NCBI GenBank assembly: GCA_039105265.1 | Contig: JAPFFF010000003.1 | Location: 7,068,001-7,132,000, forward strand | Source of the DNA: Tritrichomonas musculus | Lineage: Eukaryota; Parabasalia; Tritrichomonadida; Tritrichomonadidae | Direction of reading: 5' to 3' | DNA length: 64,000 nucleotides | Part shown: in pieces, positions 29,437 through 38,834 of the stretch | Layout of the letters: each line of letters opens with the position of its first letter | How positions within the stretch are numbered: the first letter of the stretch is position 1 | Program-made: the position numbers and the translations under genes | The notes under the pieces: generated by a model | The model's input: only the letters and a program-made list of their open reading frames with translations | Told to the model about the DNA's origin: nothing | Databases searched by the model: none

Positions 29437-30301
29437 TAAAGGTCGTACAACTGAATTTTAACAGTAAAACTCAATGATTGGTTTGTTTAAACTAATTATA
29501 TTTTATTATAATAATAATAATCAGTTTTATAAATATTTGCATCGTACAAAATTCAAATTAAAATAAAAACTAAAAGGATATAAGTATATATTAAATTTTC
29601 TTCAGAAAATAAATTTGAGTATTTTATCTCAATTTTATTTAATTATTTTTGATAAGAATTTTATTACACTTTCAAAAAATTTAGAATAGTGATAACTTTT
29701 TATATAATTTATTCTAATCATTAATTCTTTTGATATCTTTTTATATGCTTTTAAAACATTAAGTGTTATATAAAAATAGTTATTATTATTGAAAAAAAAA
29801 AATTCTTTTTTTAGCTAAAAATGCAGAAAAATTGAATTTGTTGAATTATTAAATGATGATTTTAAAAAAATTGGACGTTACAGGAGCCAAATGAAGAATA
29901 CAATTTTATTTATATGCATTTACTTTCTAATATATTTGAATTTCATTCCAAATCAAATGTCAGTTTTTTCTAAAAATGAAGATTTAGTTGATTGGTTTCA
30001 TAAATATAAAAAGTTTAATATTTCAATTACTGAAGGATTTCGTCAAAAAGTAAAATATTATTTGTACAACACATAGTATACCCATTCAAATGACATCTAT
30101 ATTTTTTAAATGATGCAAATATATAAGAAATCGATATATATTGAATTTTAATTAAAGTCTTTATTTCGAGCATTACATTTTATAATATTGGATATAAAAT
30201 ATATAAATTATATATTATAATTATTAAATAAATTATTTATTAAGATAAATATAAATTTATTTAATTTTATTTTTTATTCAATTTAGTTGTACGACCTTTT
30301 A
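29437..30301. mobile_element. TIR-bounded element, about 865 bases
   Basis: AAGGTCGTACAACT at 29439-29452 has its reverse complement near 30285-30298, with TA next to both ends (one extra T on the right). The interior is very AT-rich and holds a 61-residue frame at 29891-30076 (MKNTILFICIYFLIYLNFIP then DWFHKYKKFNISITEGF) whose second half looks protein-like but is unrecognised. This is probably a non-autonomous or decayed TA-inserting transposon, nested within the TTCGCAAAT-flanked region. Confidence 0.55.
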
Positions 30302-30336
30302 AATATTCCAATATTTTGAAACTAGTAAATCATTCA

Positions 30337-30403
30337 AATTTTTCGCAAATGGATAAAATTTGATTTTCGCAAATTTGCGAAAAAATTTTGCGACATGCCT
30401 AAT
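30337..30403. repeat. hAT-like transposon end remnant
   Basis: TTCGCAAATGG, TTTTCGCAAATTTGCGAAAA and the terminal-looking GCGACATGCCTA resemble subterminal and terminal repeats of hAT elements. It pairs loosely with 29070-29160 across the nested element, suggesting one older element around a younger one. Confidence 0.4.
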
Positions 30404-30495
30404 TATATTTTATTATTCTTTTTATCATTTTTCCCCCCATCGTAAATGAAAAGGATGTTATGCATTCAAAAAAAATTTTTTTTGTCAAAGGGAAC

Positions 30496-30527
<32 letters not shown>

Positions 30528-30529
30528 AT

Positions 30530-30534
30530 TCATC
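30530..30534 (+). promoter_or_regulatory. Inr-like motif for the VIT/VWA gene
   Basis: TCATC lies immediately after a 28-base poly-A tract (30499-30526) and five bases before the ATG at 30539. It fits TCA+1(C/T) but not the final A/T. It supports a start at 30539 rather than the ATG at 30446, which would translate the poly-A tract into a run of Lys. Confidence 0.35.
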
Positions 30535-30538
30535 AAAA

Positions 30539-33085
30539 ATGGTTTTTGGTTCATGTTGTATTTTATTAAACAACAACTTGATCAGTATGGATGCAAAATC
30601 AATCAAGATAGAAGGTGTTCAAAAAGGATTTCTTGTTAATTTTGAAGTAACGCAAACATTTATTCATTCAGAAAAAGTATCAAAAGAAGTTCATTATGTC
30701 TTTCCAAATGATCTTAAAATTTGCATTTATGATACAACATTTGTTATAGGAGAAGAAATTATTAAGCCTATCCTTCAATCAAAAAACGAAGCCAAAAACA
30801 CTTATAATGAAGCAATAAAAAGTGGCCGAACTGCAGTTTTTGGTTCAAACATAAACAATGGATTGACAGAATTCAAGCTTGGCAATGTTCAACCAGGAAT
30901 TGAATGTAAAGTTATATTAAAGATTGCATTTACTTCTCAAATTACAAAAGAAAAAGAATTTTTCATAAAATTTCCTTTAGATGTCTACACGCCAACAGGC
31001 TCTGTTGGATGCCTACAAGCTTCAGAAGTATCATTCCAATTATCTGCAGACAAAGAAAAGATCGCAAAAATTACATCAAACATAAAAAATGGTGAATTCA
31101 ATGAAGAAGAAAAAAAATTCACTATCAAAGATAAAATTGACCGCAATGACAATGAAAATTCAATTATAATTACGTTTGAAACCAATGAAAATATTCAATG
31201 CTCGGCTTTATTAACGCCATCAAATTTTCCAAATTTTGATGGCTGTGCACTTTTGATATCACCAAATCTTGATACAACAAATCAATCTCATTCAGAATTT
31301 GTTTTCGTTGCTGATTGCAGCGGCTCGATGGGTGGCAATTCAATCAAAAAAGCAGGGGAATGTCTTGAGCTATTTGTCAAATCATTGCCAACAAATTCAT
31401 ATTTCAATGTGATCCGATTTGGATCTAAATTTCATAAATTATTTGAAAACTCAGAATTATATAACGAACTAACCGCCCAAACCGCAATAAATTTGGCACA
31501 AAATTTAGATGCCTCTTTTGGAGGAACAAACATTTATCCTCCTTTGGAAAATATCTTCCAAACCGAAAATTTGCACGGACAAAGACAAGTTTTTGTAATC
31601 ACTGACGGTGAAGTTTTTGACAGTGAAATAGTTATCGAGCTTGTTTCAATGAATTCCGAAAAGAACAGAATTTTTTCAATTGGAATTGGTCGAGGATGTG
31701 ATGCAGGTCTTGTTGAAGGCATTGCAAATGCATCTGGTGGAAAATGTGATTTTGTCCAAGAAGGTGATTCAATTGGTGAAAAAGTTATTCCACAATTGAG
31801 ATCATCACTTCACCCTTCTTTGAATTCTATTGAAATTCACATTGAAGGAGAAAATAACGATTTTTTTGAAATATCTCCTTTTCCACTTCCACAAATCAAC
31901 GCAAACGGTGCCAGAGTTGTTTATCTTCGAATGAAGAAAAAAGAAGAAAATTCATTTGAGAAAGGAATTCTAATAACCGGCAATTATGGTGAAAAAACCG
32001 TCGATATTCCACTTCCAATTGAAAATATTGAATATACACAATTATTTGATGAAGATAAATTTGGTTGCTCAAGTGGCTTGAATGTTGGAAAGGCAATTCT
32101 TCCTTTGTTTGCCTTTTCAATCCTCCAAAAATTTGAAAGAAAAAGTGACATTTCTAAAGATGAAGAAAAAAAGGCAATTGAATTAAGCGTTTCAAGTGGA
32201 GTTCTCTGCAAATTCACAGGATTTGTTGGATCAACGTTGCTACCAACTGAATCATATCATGGTGAACTCTTCCGTTATTCAACATCTCATGGTTTTGGCT
32301 GTGGAAATTCAACAGCATCAAGAACACAATCTTGTGGCTGGGGAAATTCAACAGCATCAAGTGTAACATCTTGTGGCTGGGGAAATTCAACAGCATCAAG
32401 AACACAATCTTGCGGTTGGAGAAATTCAACAGCATCAAGAACACAATCTTGCGGTTGGAGAAATTCAACAGCATCAAGAACACAATCTTGTGGCTGGGGA
32501 AATTCAACAGCATCAAGTGTAACATCTTGTGGCTGGGGAAATTCAACAGCATCAAGTGTAACATCTTGTGGCTGGGGAAATTCAACAGCATCAAGTGTAA
32601 CATCTTGTGGCTGGGGAAACTCAACAGCATCAAGAACACAATCTTGCGGTTGGGGAAGTTCAGGAATAAAACAAGAAAAAACAATCCCTCGTGCATATGG
32701 ATTTGGCTCATTTTGCAAATCAGCTGGCTATTTTGGATCTGATAAAGATGGAACAAATGATAATAAAATAGAAAATGGCAGTGACTTGATGAAAATTATT
32801 CGTTGTCAAAAATTTTCAGGATTCTGGGAAAATCTGGAGGAAGTGGAAAGAATTACTGGATTGAAAGTTGATCATATTGACGAAATTGTAGTTGATGATG
32901 AAGCTATTAAGAACAATTGTGTTGCTACCATTTCGGCAATTGCAGCAATTCGCGTAAAGTTTGCTGGCGAAAAGAACTCGTGGATGATGATTGTGGAAAA
33001 AGCATTGGAGTGGCTTGCAAAAATGTTACCAAATGTTGATGTAGAAATAGTAATTTCGAAAATTGAAAAGTTGGTCACAAAATAA
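30539..33085 (+). CDS. VIT-domain and von Willebrand A-domain protein with 13-residue repeats
   Basis: An 848-residue protein counted from the ATG at 30539. Residues 1-130 form a VIT (vault protein inter-alpha-trypsin) domain, with VTQTFIHSE and HYVFPND typical of it. A von Willebrand A domain spans about 253-430 and has an intact metal-ion site DCSGS at 259-263. Residues 587-708 are nine tandem 13-residue units such as GWGNSTASRTQSC. The last 110 residues (FSGFWENLEEVERITGL and ATISAIAAIRVKFAGEKNSW) match the C-terminal region that often follows VIT-VWA in protists and in vault-PARP. No signal peptide is seen, so it is likely intracellular, where VWA domains serve as protein-binding modules. 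Its role in trichomonads is unknown. Confidence 0.85.
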   Translation: MVFGSCCILLNNNLISMDAKSIKIEGVQKGFLVNFEVTQTFIHSEKVSKEVHYVFPNDLKICIYDTTFVIGEEIIKPILQSKNEAKNTYNEAIKSGRTAVFGSNINNGLTEFKLGNVQPGIECKVILKIAFTSQITKEKEFFIKFPLDVYTPTGSVGCLQASEVSFQLSADKEKIAKITSNIKNGEFNEEEKKFTIKDKIDRNDNENSIIITFETNENIQCSALLTPSNFPNFDGCALLISPNLDTTNQSHSEFVFVADCSGSMGGNSIKKAGECLELFVKSLPTNSYFNVIRFGSKFHKLFENSELYNELTAQTAINLAQNLDASFGGTNIYPPLENIFQTENLHGQRQVFVITDGEVFDSEIVIELVSMNSEKNRIFSIGIGRGCDAGLVEGIANASGGKCDFVQEGDSIGEKVIPQLRSSLHPSLNSIEIHIEGENNDFFEISPFPLPQINANGARVVYLRMKKKEENSFEKGILITGNYGEKTVDIPLPIENIEYTQLFDEDKFGCSSGLNVGKAILPLFAFSILQKFERKSDISKDEEKKAIELSVSSGVLCKFTGFVGSTLLPTESYHGELFRYSTSHGFGCGNSTASRTQSCGWGNSTASSVTSCGWGNSTASRTQSCGWRNSTASRTQSCGWRNSTASRTQSCGWGNSTASSVTSCGWGNSTASSVTSCGWGNSTASSVTSCGWGNSTASRTQSCGWGSSGIKQEKTIPRAYGFGSFCKSAGYFGSDKDGTNDNKIENGSDLMKIIRCQKFSGFWENLEEVERITGLKVDHIDEIVVDDEAIKNNCVATISAIAAIRVKFAGEKNSWMMIVEKALEWLAKMLPNVDVEIVISKIEKLVTK
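32297..32664 (+). repeat. 39-base in-frame minisatellite in the VIT/VWA gene
   Basis: Nine units of 39 bases (13 codons) plus a partial unit. Two unit types alternate irregularly: one encodes ...STASRTQSC and the other ...STASSVTSC. Units are nearly identical at DNA level, indicating recent expansion or gene conversion. The array also produces long false ORFs on the opposite strand. Confidence 0.95.
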
Positions 33086-33447
33086 TGAGTATTAACAACA
33101 TTAATAAATTCTTTTTAAGGTTCAAATAATATATTTTTAATTTATTTTTTTTTAGTTTAAGTAATATTAATAAACTTTTATATATTGAAGAATGGTAAAC
33201 TAAAAATCCATTAAAATGAAGATTACTGATGGTTTGGGAAAAAGATTCCCAATAATTATCAATTTTTTTTTTTTTAACTATCTTTTTTTAGTTTAATATA
33301 GGTAATCTTGATGTCAATATTAATTATTTCAATTCATTCGATATAAAACATGAAATCCAGAGTATGATTAACGGCAAAACACTTTTTTATGATAAGGTAA
33401 AAATTTGAAAATTTTGAAAATTTTCTATACGTTTAAAAATAATAAAG

Positions 33448-35472
33448 ATGATTTGTGGCTCTTCTTTTGATAAAGAACCAGCTTTTTCATCAGCCAAATC
33501 AATTAATATTCCAAATAAATACGATGATTCTTTACCTTTTTCTAAAGAAATTTTCACTGAACAAGAAAAAAAAAATCTTTGTGAAATTCCTGAAATTGAT
33601 TCGGAAATATTGTTTCAATCAAATAGTTTATCAGATTGCAATGAAGAATGTGATTCAATTCTTGTGATAAATCATTCAGAATCGAACAATATTCCATTAT
33701 TAGCATTTGTAAACGATTACAACTTTTATAAAGACAATGGATCTATAGATGATTTTAACGAAATAATAAAAAATACAAAGCAATTGAAACATCCACCCAA
33801 AATCCAAAGTTCTTCATATTTTAATGATCTTATTAAAAGAGAAGTGAAATCTCCAAATTCACTAAGTAAACAACAATTATTTGATTTCATTGAACCTAAT
33901 TCAATTGAAAACTATGCTATAAATCATTTCCGAAAGCAAAACAGCAACCGTTTTTTTGGTACCCTATCAATTGAAGAGCTCACAACTTTTTCAATGAAAC
34001 CACTATCCAAACCTCTTCTTGAAAAGATTCCTATTACAAAGAAAAGCGTTGTTCTTAAGCTTTCAAATCTAATTTTGGCTTTTATTGGCATCTTGAATGA
34101 TAGTGAAACCAAAGACAATATTTTGATTCACATAATAAATATTCTTCGCGACGATGACAGCTTAATTGATGAATTCTTCATGCAAATTATTAAAACAATG
34201 CGTAAATCACCAAACAAAGACGCGTTACTTCTTTCATGGAAACTTTTTCAAACAGTTGCTTCTCTTTTTTTAGTCAAAGATGAAGAAGTTGCAAACGTCA
34301 TTCGTTGGTTTCTAATTCACAACATTTTTGAGGAAGACATTATCAGTGAATACGCAAATCAGACCTTCATCTTATTCTATGAGCGAAGCACTATTGGGAG
34401 AAACTTCGGTTCTAACATCCATAGAGAAGATGTATTGAATATTTCTCGCAGTATTCAAAAAGGAAATGAAATGTTCAAGTGTTCTTTGTACTCACAAATG
34501 TGGAATCAGAAAAGCGAGTTTCCAAACTTGCCTATTCCGATGACACTCTACCTGACTGTTAAAGCACTTATTAAAAATGGTGTTATGATGACAAAGCATC
34601 CATTCCCTTATATTGGAGAAAAGAGTTCTCATCCAAATGAAGCTATTCCTAAATCAGTAAACAAAAGAATAGTTGATGATGACAATGATGATAGAAATAC
34701 GAGACATGATAAAAAAGAATATCATAGAACGAACGATGAGAATTCCAACAGAAATGCGATTAAACATAAAAAAGATTACAAAATTGCAAATAATCAAAAA
34801 GTTGTGATAAATACAAACAATGAAAATGGAGATGAAAATATTAAACAAGATGAAATAAAAACAAAATTCTCTACAGACTTACATAATAATAAACATGAAG
34901 AAAATCAAATTCATGTAAATGAAGAAGGTCGCATTTTATTCAAATCAAAAAGAAGAAATGAAAATCCATACCAGAAAGCTAACATGAGGATAATTAAAAT
35001 GTGGGCAATGAAAATTAATGAAAATCACGATATAATTAATAATGGGAAAGTGAGAGATTTACTTGGATTAATTTTCCTTTGGATGATAAACTTACTCGAT
35101 CCAATTATTCCAAAAAGCATGTCAGACTCTTTCATCAAACTCCCAACAAATTCAAACGATGAAGCATACAAAGATTTTATCGACAACATGCCTCTGCTTC
35201 ACAGAAACACACTGAAATATCTAATTGGCTTCTTACGAGAGATTGCAAGAAACAAAGAATTTACGCATGAAACTCATCAAACAATCGCAGATAATTTCGG
35301 ATCAGTTTTTGTAAAGACATCATTTATGACAATTGATCCATTCACCAGACAAAAAATGTATGATATTTCTCCATTTTTCCTTCTCTATTGTCTGGATAAT
35401 CTTGATGTTGAAGAAGTATATCCACTCAATCCAGAATATGAAACTCAGCTAGAAAATAAATATATATACTAA
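33448..35472 (+). CDS. MyTH4 and RhoGAP domain protein
   Basis: A 674-residue protein. Residues about 165-330 resemble a MyTH4 domain (SKPLLEKIPITKKS, then helices with DDDSLIDEFFMQIIKTMRKS and ALLLSWKLFQTVASLF). From about residue 345 a RhoGAP-like domain begins, with SLYSQMWNQKSEFPNLPIP, and ends at about 515-650 with LLHRNTLKYLIGFLREIA and a TIADNFGSVF segment equivalent to the LAxxFGP motif. Between them (about 405-510) is a low-complexity Asn/Lys/Asp insert. RhoGAPs switch off Rho-family GTPases and so shape actin; MyTH4 domains bind microtubules or actin. The pairing is known from the ARHGAP39 (Vilse) family. The catalytic arginine could not be assigned with confidence. No Inr motif was seen upstream. 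Confidence 0.68.
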   Translation: MICGSSFDKEPAFSSAKSINIPNKYDDSLPFSKEIFTEQEKKNLCEIPEIDSEILFQSNSLSDCNEECDSILVINHSESNNIPLLAFVNDYNFYKDNGSIDDFNEIIKNTKQLKHPPKIQSSSYFNDLIKREVKSPNSLSKQQLFDFIEPNSIENYAINHFRKQNSNRFFGTLSIEELTTFSMKPLSKPLLEKIPITKKSVVLKLSNLILAFIGILNDSETKDNILIHIINILRDDDSLIDEFFMQIIKTMRKSPNKDALLLSWKLFQTVASLFLVKDEEVANVIRWFLIHNIFEEDIISEYANQTFILFYERSTIGRNFGSNIHREDVLNISRSIQKGNEMFKCSLYSQMWNQKSEFPNLPIPMTLYLTVKALIKNGVMMTKHPFPYIGEKSSHPNEAIPKSVNKRIVDDDNDDRNTRHDKKEYHRTNDENSNRNAIKHKKDYKIANNQKVVINTNNENGDENIKQDEIKTKFSTDLHNNKHEENQIHVNEEGRILFKSKRRNENPYQKANMRIIKMWAMKINENHDIINNGKVRDLLGLIFLWMINLLDPIIPKSMSDSFIKLPTNSNDEAYKDFIDNMPLLHRNTLKYLIGFLREIARNKEFTHETHQTIADNFGSVFVKTSFMTIDPFTRQKMYDISPFFLLYCLDNLDVEEVYPLNPEYETQLENKYIY

Positions 35473-35871
35473 GAGATAACCATTGATATTAATATCATTT
35501 AATTTTTATATATTTAAATATAATTTAATATTAAATTATAAAATAATTATAAAATAATTATAATTTGATTTTTAATAAGATATTTATGTTTTGATTATTA
35601 AAAAAAATTGAGAACTTTATTTGATTGATTATGAAAAAAATACGTTATGAATTATTGAAAAATTTTTTATTTCCTGATATATTTTTTGAATACTTTGGAA
35701 TTTTCCAATTTCCAAAATAACAATCACTTAATATGTTAAAAAAATTTTCAATATTGATTATAGATCTTTTATTTTTATTTATTATTAATATCAGAGATTA
35801 AATTTTTGATTTGATATTGATATCAGAAAAAGGGATCAATTATCGATATCGAAAATCGAGACTTAACAAGC
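35473..35871. other. Gene-free spacer with a hAT-like end
   Basis: An AT-rich tail region between two convergent genes. Near 35805-35871 the sequence TATCGATATCGAAAATCGAG then ...CAAGCCTA resembles one end of a hAT-type element (reverse complement begins TAGGCTTGTT); no partner end was found. It runs right up to the stop codon of the glycosyltransferase gene. Confidence 0.35.
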
Positions 35872-37377
35872 CTAATGAGGATGGCGAATTTCTTCAATGT
35901 TTTTATGCCCATTTGCACACTGATAAGATTCAAATGCAATTGGATTATAACCATAAATAATAAAGTGGCAAACAGTTTTTTCCCAAATATTAGGAACTAG
36001 TCGATAATTATTTTTAATTTCTTCATCTCTTGTATGTGTCATGCCATCTCTAATTCCAACATTTTCACCTTTTACTCCTTTAATACATGCGCTTTTTGTA
36101 TTGCATTCAATGTTATTAGCTAGTCCAACAGCAACATCTTCAGCACCAATATAATCAACGACTGCAAAACGATGAAGAATCTTGCCAGCACTTGAGTACA
36201 TTAAAACAAGCCACGAAATATAATCAACAAAAGGCTCTTCGACATATTTTCTTTTGTATGGTTTGCACTCACAGTAGTTAATATGATTAAATGTGTTTCC
36301 AACGCCAATCATTGTGTTTGGATGTTGAGATTCATATTTGCACATATTTTCCGCAGAGTCACTTGTTTCGAAGAAAAAGTCATCATCAATTTTCATGTAA
36401 TATAAATCTTCAATAAACATCATTACACAATAAGTTAAATAAAAGTATGAATTCCAATTCGTGCACCACATATGCTTGATTGGGATTTTTGTATATGATT
36501 CAAGTAAAAAGAAATCGAAATGAGTAAACATTTTATTTTGAACAATATATATTGAACTTGGTTTGATTGTTTGCATTTCCAAAGCTTCAATAGATCTTTT
36601 CATATAATTCCTTTTGAATGTTGGTATCAAAATGGCATATGATGAAACATTTTGAATTTTATTTTCTTCACATTTCCATTCATTTGGTATATTATCACAA
36701 ACTTTTTCTTCATTTAAATTTGATTTCAAAACGCCAAATTTATAATGATTTTTGCAATCAATATAATTATATAAAATTGACATCGCTGATGTATCGCTGT
36801 ATTTGATATTTGTATATAATAGAAAGTGTCGAATAATTTTTTGATGTGATAAAAAAGCAGTTGGATTTCGAGAATTTGAAAAAATTATATCATACCCATT
36901 TATTATTAAATTATCCAAATACAAATCAATCCATGAAGTACTAGGGATACTATTGTCATTAATTAATCGATCAACATCAATTATTGCGACATATTTTGAT
37001 GTAAAATATATTGACAATGCTAATCCAAATAAATTACCATGATCCATTTCACTAACTCTAACTATTTTTGGTCCAATGATGCTATTATCTGTTTCCATTA
37101 TTTTTTGACTTACATTTTTTCCAGCTCCATCACGAATGTATAAAAACGATTCAGTAATATTGCATAATGATGTTCTGAAATTTGGAAATTCACTTGGTTT
37201 CAGGCTGTTTGAAAGCATAACAAGTATTAATGAGCAGTTCTTATATAAATTCCTATTAATTGCATAAGATTGCAGATTTAGATTCGTTACATCATAAGAT
37301 TGATATGACACATATTTTTCTGACATGAAATATAATATAATTGGAAGTGATATTAATCTAAATAGAGGAAAATCCAT
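35872..37377 (-). CDS. Glycosyltransferase-like type II membrane protein
   Basis: A 501-residue protein with a short hydrophobic N-terminus (FPLFRLISLPIILYFM) that would act as signal anchor. Two nucleotide-sugar-type acidic motifs are seen: IIDVD at about 132-136 and MKIDDDFFF with Asp331-333. The second lies in a GT-A-like half starting at YAILIPTFKRNYMKRSIEAL, which looks like GT2 glycosyltransferases; the first half may be a second, diverged GT-A unit. It probably acts in the Golgi on surface glycans. I chose the ATG at 37377; a TTG three codons upstream is not needed. The gene is convergent with the RhoGAP gene. Donor and acceptor sugars cannot be predicted. Confidence 0.62.
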   Translation of the reverse strand: MDFPLFRLISLPIILYFMSEKYVSYQSYDVTNLNLQSYAINRNLYKNCSLILVMLSNSLKPSEFPNFRTSLCNITESFLYIRDGAGKNVSQKIMETDNSIIGPKIVRVSEMDHGNLFGLALSIYFTSKYVAIIDVDRLINDNSIPSTSWIDLYLDNLIINGYDIIFSNSRNPTAFLSHQKIIRHFLLYTNIKYSDTSAMSILYNYIDCKNHYKFGVLKSNLNEEKVCDNIPNEWKCEENKIQNVSSYAILIPTFKRNYMKRSIEALEMQTIKPSSIYIVQNKMFTHFDFFLLESYTKIPIKHMWCTNWNSYFYLTYCVMMFIEDLYYMKIDDDFFFETSDSAENMCKYESQHPNTMIGVGNTFNHINYCECKPYKRKYVEEPFVDYISWLVLMYSSAGKILHRFAVVDYIGAEDVAVGLANNIECNTKSACIKGVKGENVGIRDGMTHTRDEEIKNNYRLVPNIWEKTVCHFIIYGYNPIAFESYQCANGHKNIEEIRHPH

Positions 37378-37586
37378 TTTGTGCAAAGAAAATGTTTGTT
37401 GAAACTAAAAATGTCAGGCCACTATTTTTTCTTTCAAATTTCATGACATATTTTTTTCTTTTCATTTTTAAAAATTTTGAACTTTTTATCTCAAATTTCT
37501 TTTTTCTGTTTAAACAATCAGGTAGAGTATCATTATAACACCATTTTTAATAAGTGTCATCAGAATAAGCAAATACCAAAAAGATC

Positions 37587-37888
37587 ACAAAAGAATAGTT
37601 GATGATGACAATGATGATAGAAATACGAGACATGATAAAAAAGAATATCATAAAACGAATGATAAGAATTCCAACAGAAATGCAATCAAATATATAAAAG
37701 ATTATAAAATTGCAAATAATCAAAAAGTTGTGAGAAATACAAACACTGAAAATGGAAATGAAACTATTAAACAAGATGAAATAAAAACAAAATTCTCCAC
37801 AGATTTACATAATAATAAACATGAAGAAAATCAAATTCATGTAAATGAAGAAGGTTGCATTTTATACCTGAAAGCTAACATGAGAATA
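37587..37888 (+). repeat. Partial duplicate of the RhoGAP gene's low-complexity insert
   Basis: About 300 bases match 34664-34981 closely (shared words include AAAAGAATAGTTGATGATGA), with a deletion of roughly 30 bases near the end. It carries only the low-complexity part, no domain, so it is a dead fragment. The match ends just before an unrelated coding-like piece. Confidence 0.88.
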
Positions 37889-37890
37889 AC

Positions 37891-38217
37891 CAACTTGAAT
37901 TTCTTGCTTTTGTCAATAAAAAGTCTCGTGATTCAACTAAAATTATAGAAAGAGGAAAAGACAGATTAGATATTCCATTATATATTGGACAATCATATGA
38001 AAAAGGAGAGAATTATTATGATTTTTCTTTATCAAAAAAATTAAGATTTTCTTTGTTTTCTCATTTAGTTGCTTTTCCTTACAATTCGACATTTGGATCT
38101 GGTCTACCTGAAGATGATGCATGTGGAATGGCTTTTTATTCTAGTGGTCATAAAATGGATTTGGTTTCTTTTTCAAATAAAATGAAAGAAGAAGATATTA
38201 ACTTTAAATTTTTATAA
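37891..38217 (+). pseudogene. C-terminal fragment of an unassigned gene
   Basis: The frame from 37891 to the TAA at 38215-38217 reads QLEFLAFVNKKSRDSTKIIE, later DFSLSKKLRFSLFSHLVAFP and SGLPEDDACGMAFYSSGHK. Composition is clearly protein-like but there is no start codon: the piece is fused to the duplicated RhoGAP fragment. I do not recognise the family. The same first residues (LEFLAF) also echo the DNA near 38793, where the hAT insertion site lies (AAGAAATTCAAGTTG is its reverse complement). Confidence 0.5.
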
Positions 38218-38255
38218 TCAAAATATCACATACTCAACTATTTTTGACTATAAGC

Positions 38256-38785
38256 CTAGGCTTTTGTATCCAGTGAACTGAGTGTCCATTTTCGACTTTT
38301 TGTAAAAAGCTGTCACTTTTTGTGGACATAAAACTGCTTTTTTATTTAGTATTTTATTCAAAGATTTGTGTTGAAGTATCCAAATAATATTTTATTGGAT
38401 ACTTTATTTTTACTTTAATAAACTCATTAATATTAGAAAAAAAGCAATAATAAATGTCTTAAACACCTACTATTCTTAATTTTTAAAAAAAAACCTCTCA
38501 AATATGAATTATAAACTTTTCAAATTCACTAAGAATGATTTTGACCAAGAAGATCAACATATGAAATAAAAAATAAAATTCAATGTAAATTTGGAGCGAT
38601 ATAATTGGTCAAACGAAATATACATTCAAAATAATCAATGAAAATTGAAAGGTGTATCCAAGATTGAATTAAAGTGTCCATTTTGGCGATTTTGGATCCT
38701 CAAATTCTCTCAAAAAATAACGAACAAAAATGAGTATCCATTGGATACTTTTTGAATACAAACTCGTTTGGACACAAAAGCCTAG
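38256..38785. mobile_element. hAT-like non-autonomous element, 530 bases, with perfect 8-base target duplication
   Basis: The element starts CTAGGCTTTTGT and ends ACAAAAGCCTAG. The 8 bases CTATAAGC stand at 38248-38255 and again at 38786-38793, a perfect target-site duplication of the length hAT transposases make. Inside, the words GTGTCCATTTT, GTATCCA and TGGATAC recur near both ends as subterminal repeats. There is no transposase frame, so it depends on an outside hAT transposase. The perfect duplication suggests it is not old. Confidence 0.92.
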
Positions 38786-38834
38786 CTATAAGCAAGAAAT
38801 TCAAGTTGAAAAAACAAAGTAAAATGTAGCAGAA

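Noticed and set aside
30446-30538. Upstream ATG extending the VIT/VWA protein by 31 residues
   Set aside because: It would translate the poly-A tract into a Lys run, and an Inr-like motif sits right before the ATG at 30539.
32214-32756. Long minus-strand and other-frame ORFs of 136-180 residues
   Set aside because: They are shadows of the 39-base repeat in the VIT/VWA gene; unit length divisible by three keeps all frames open.
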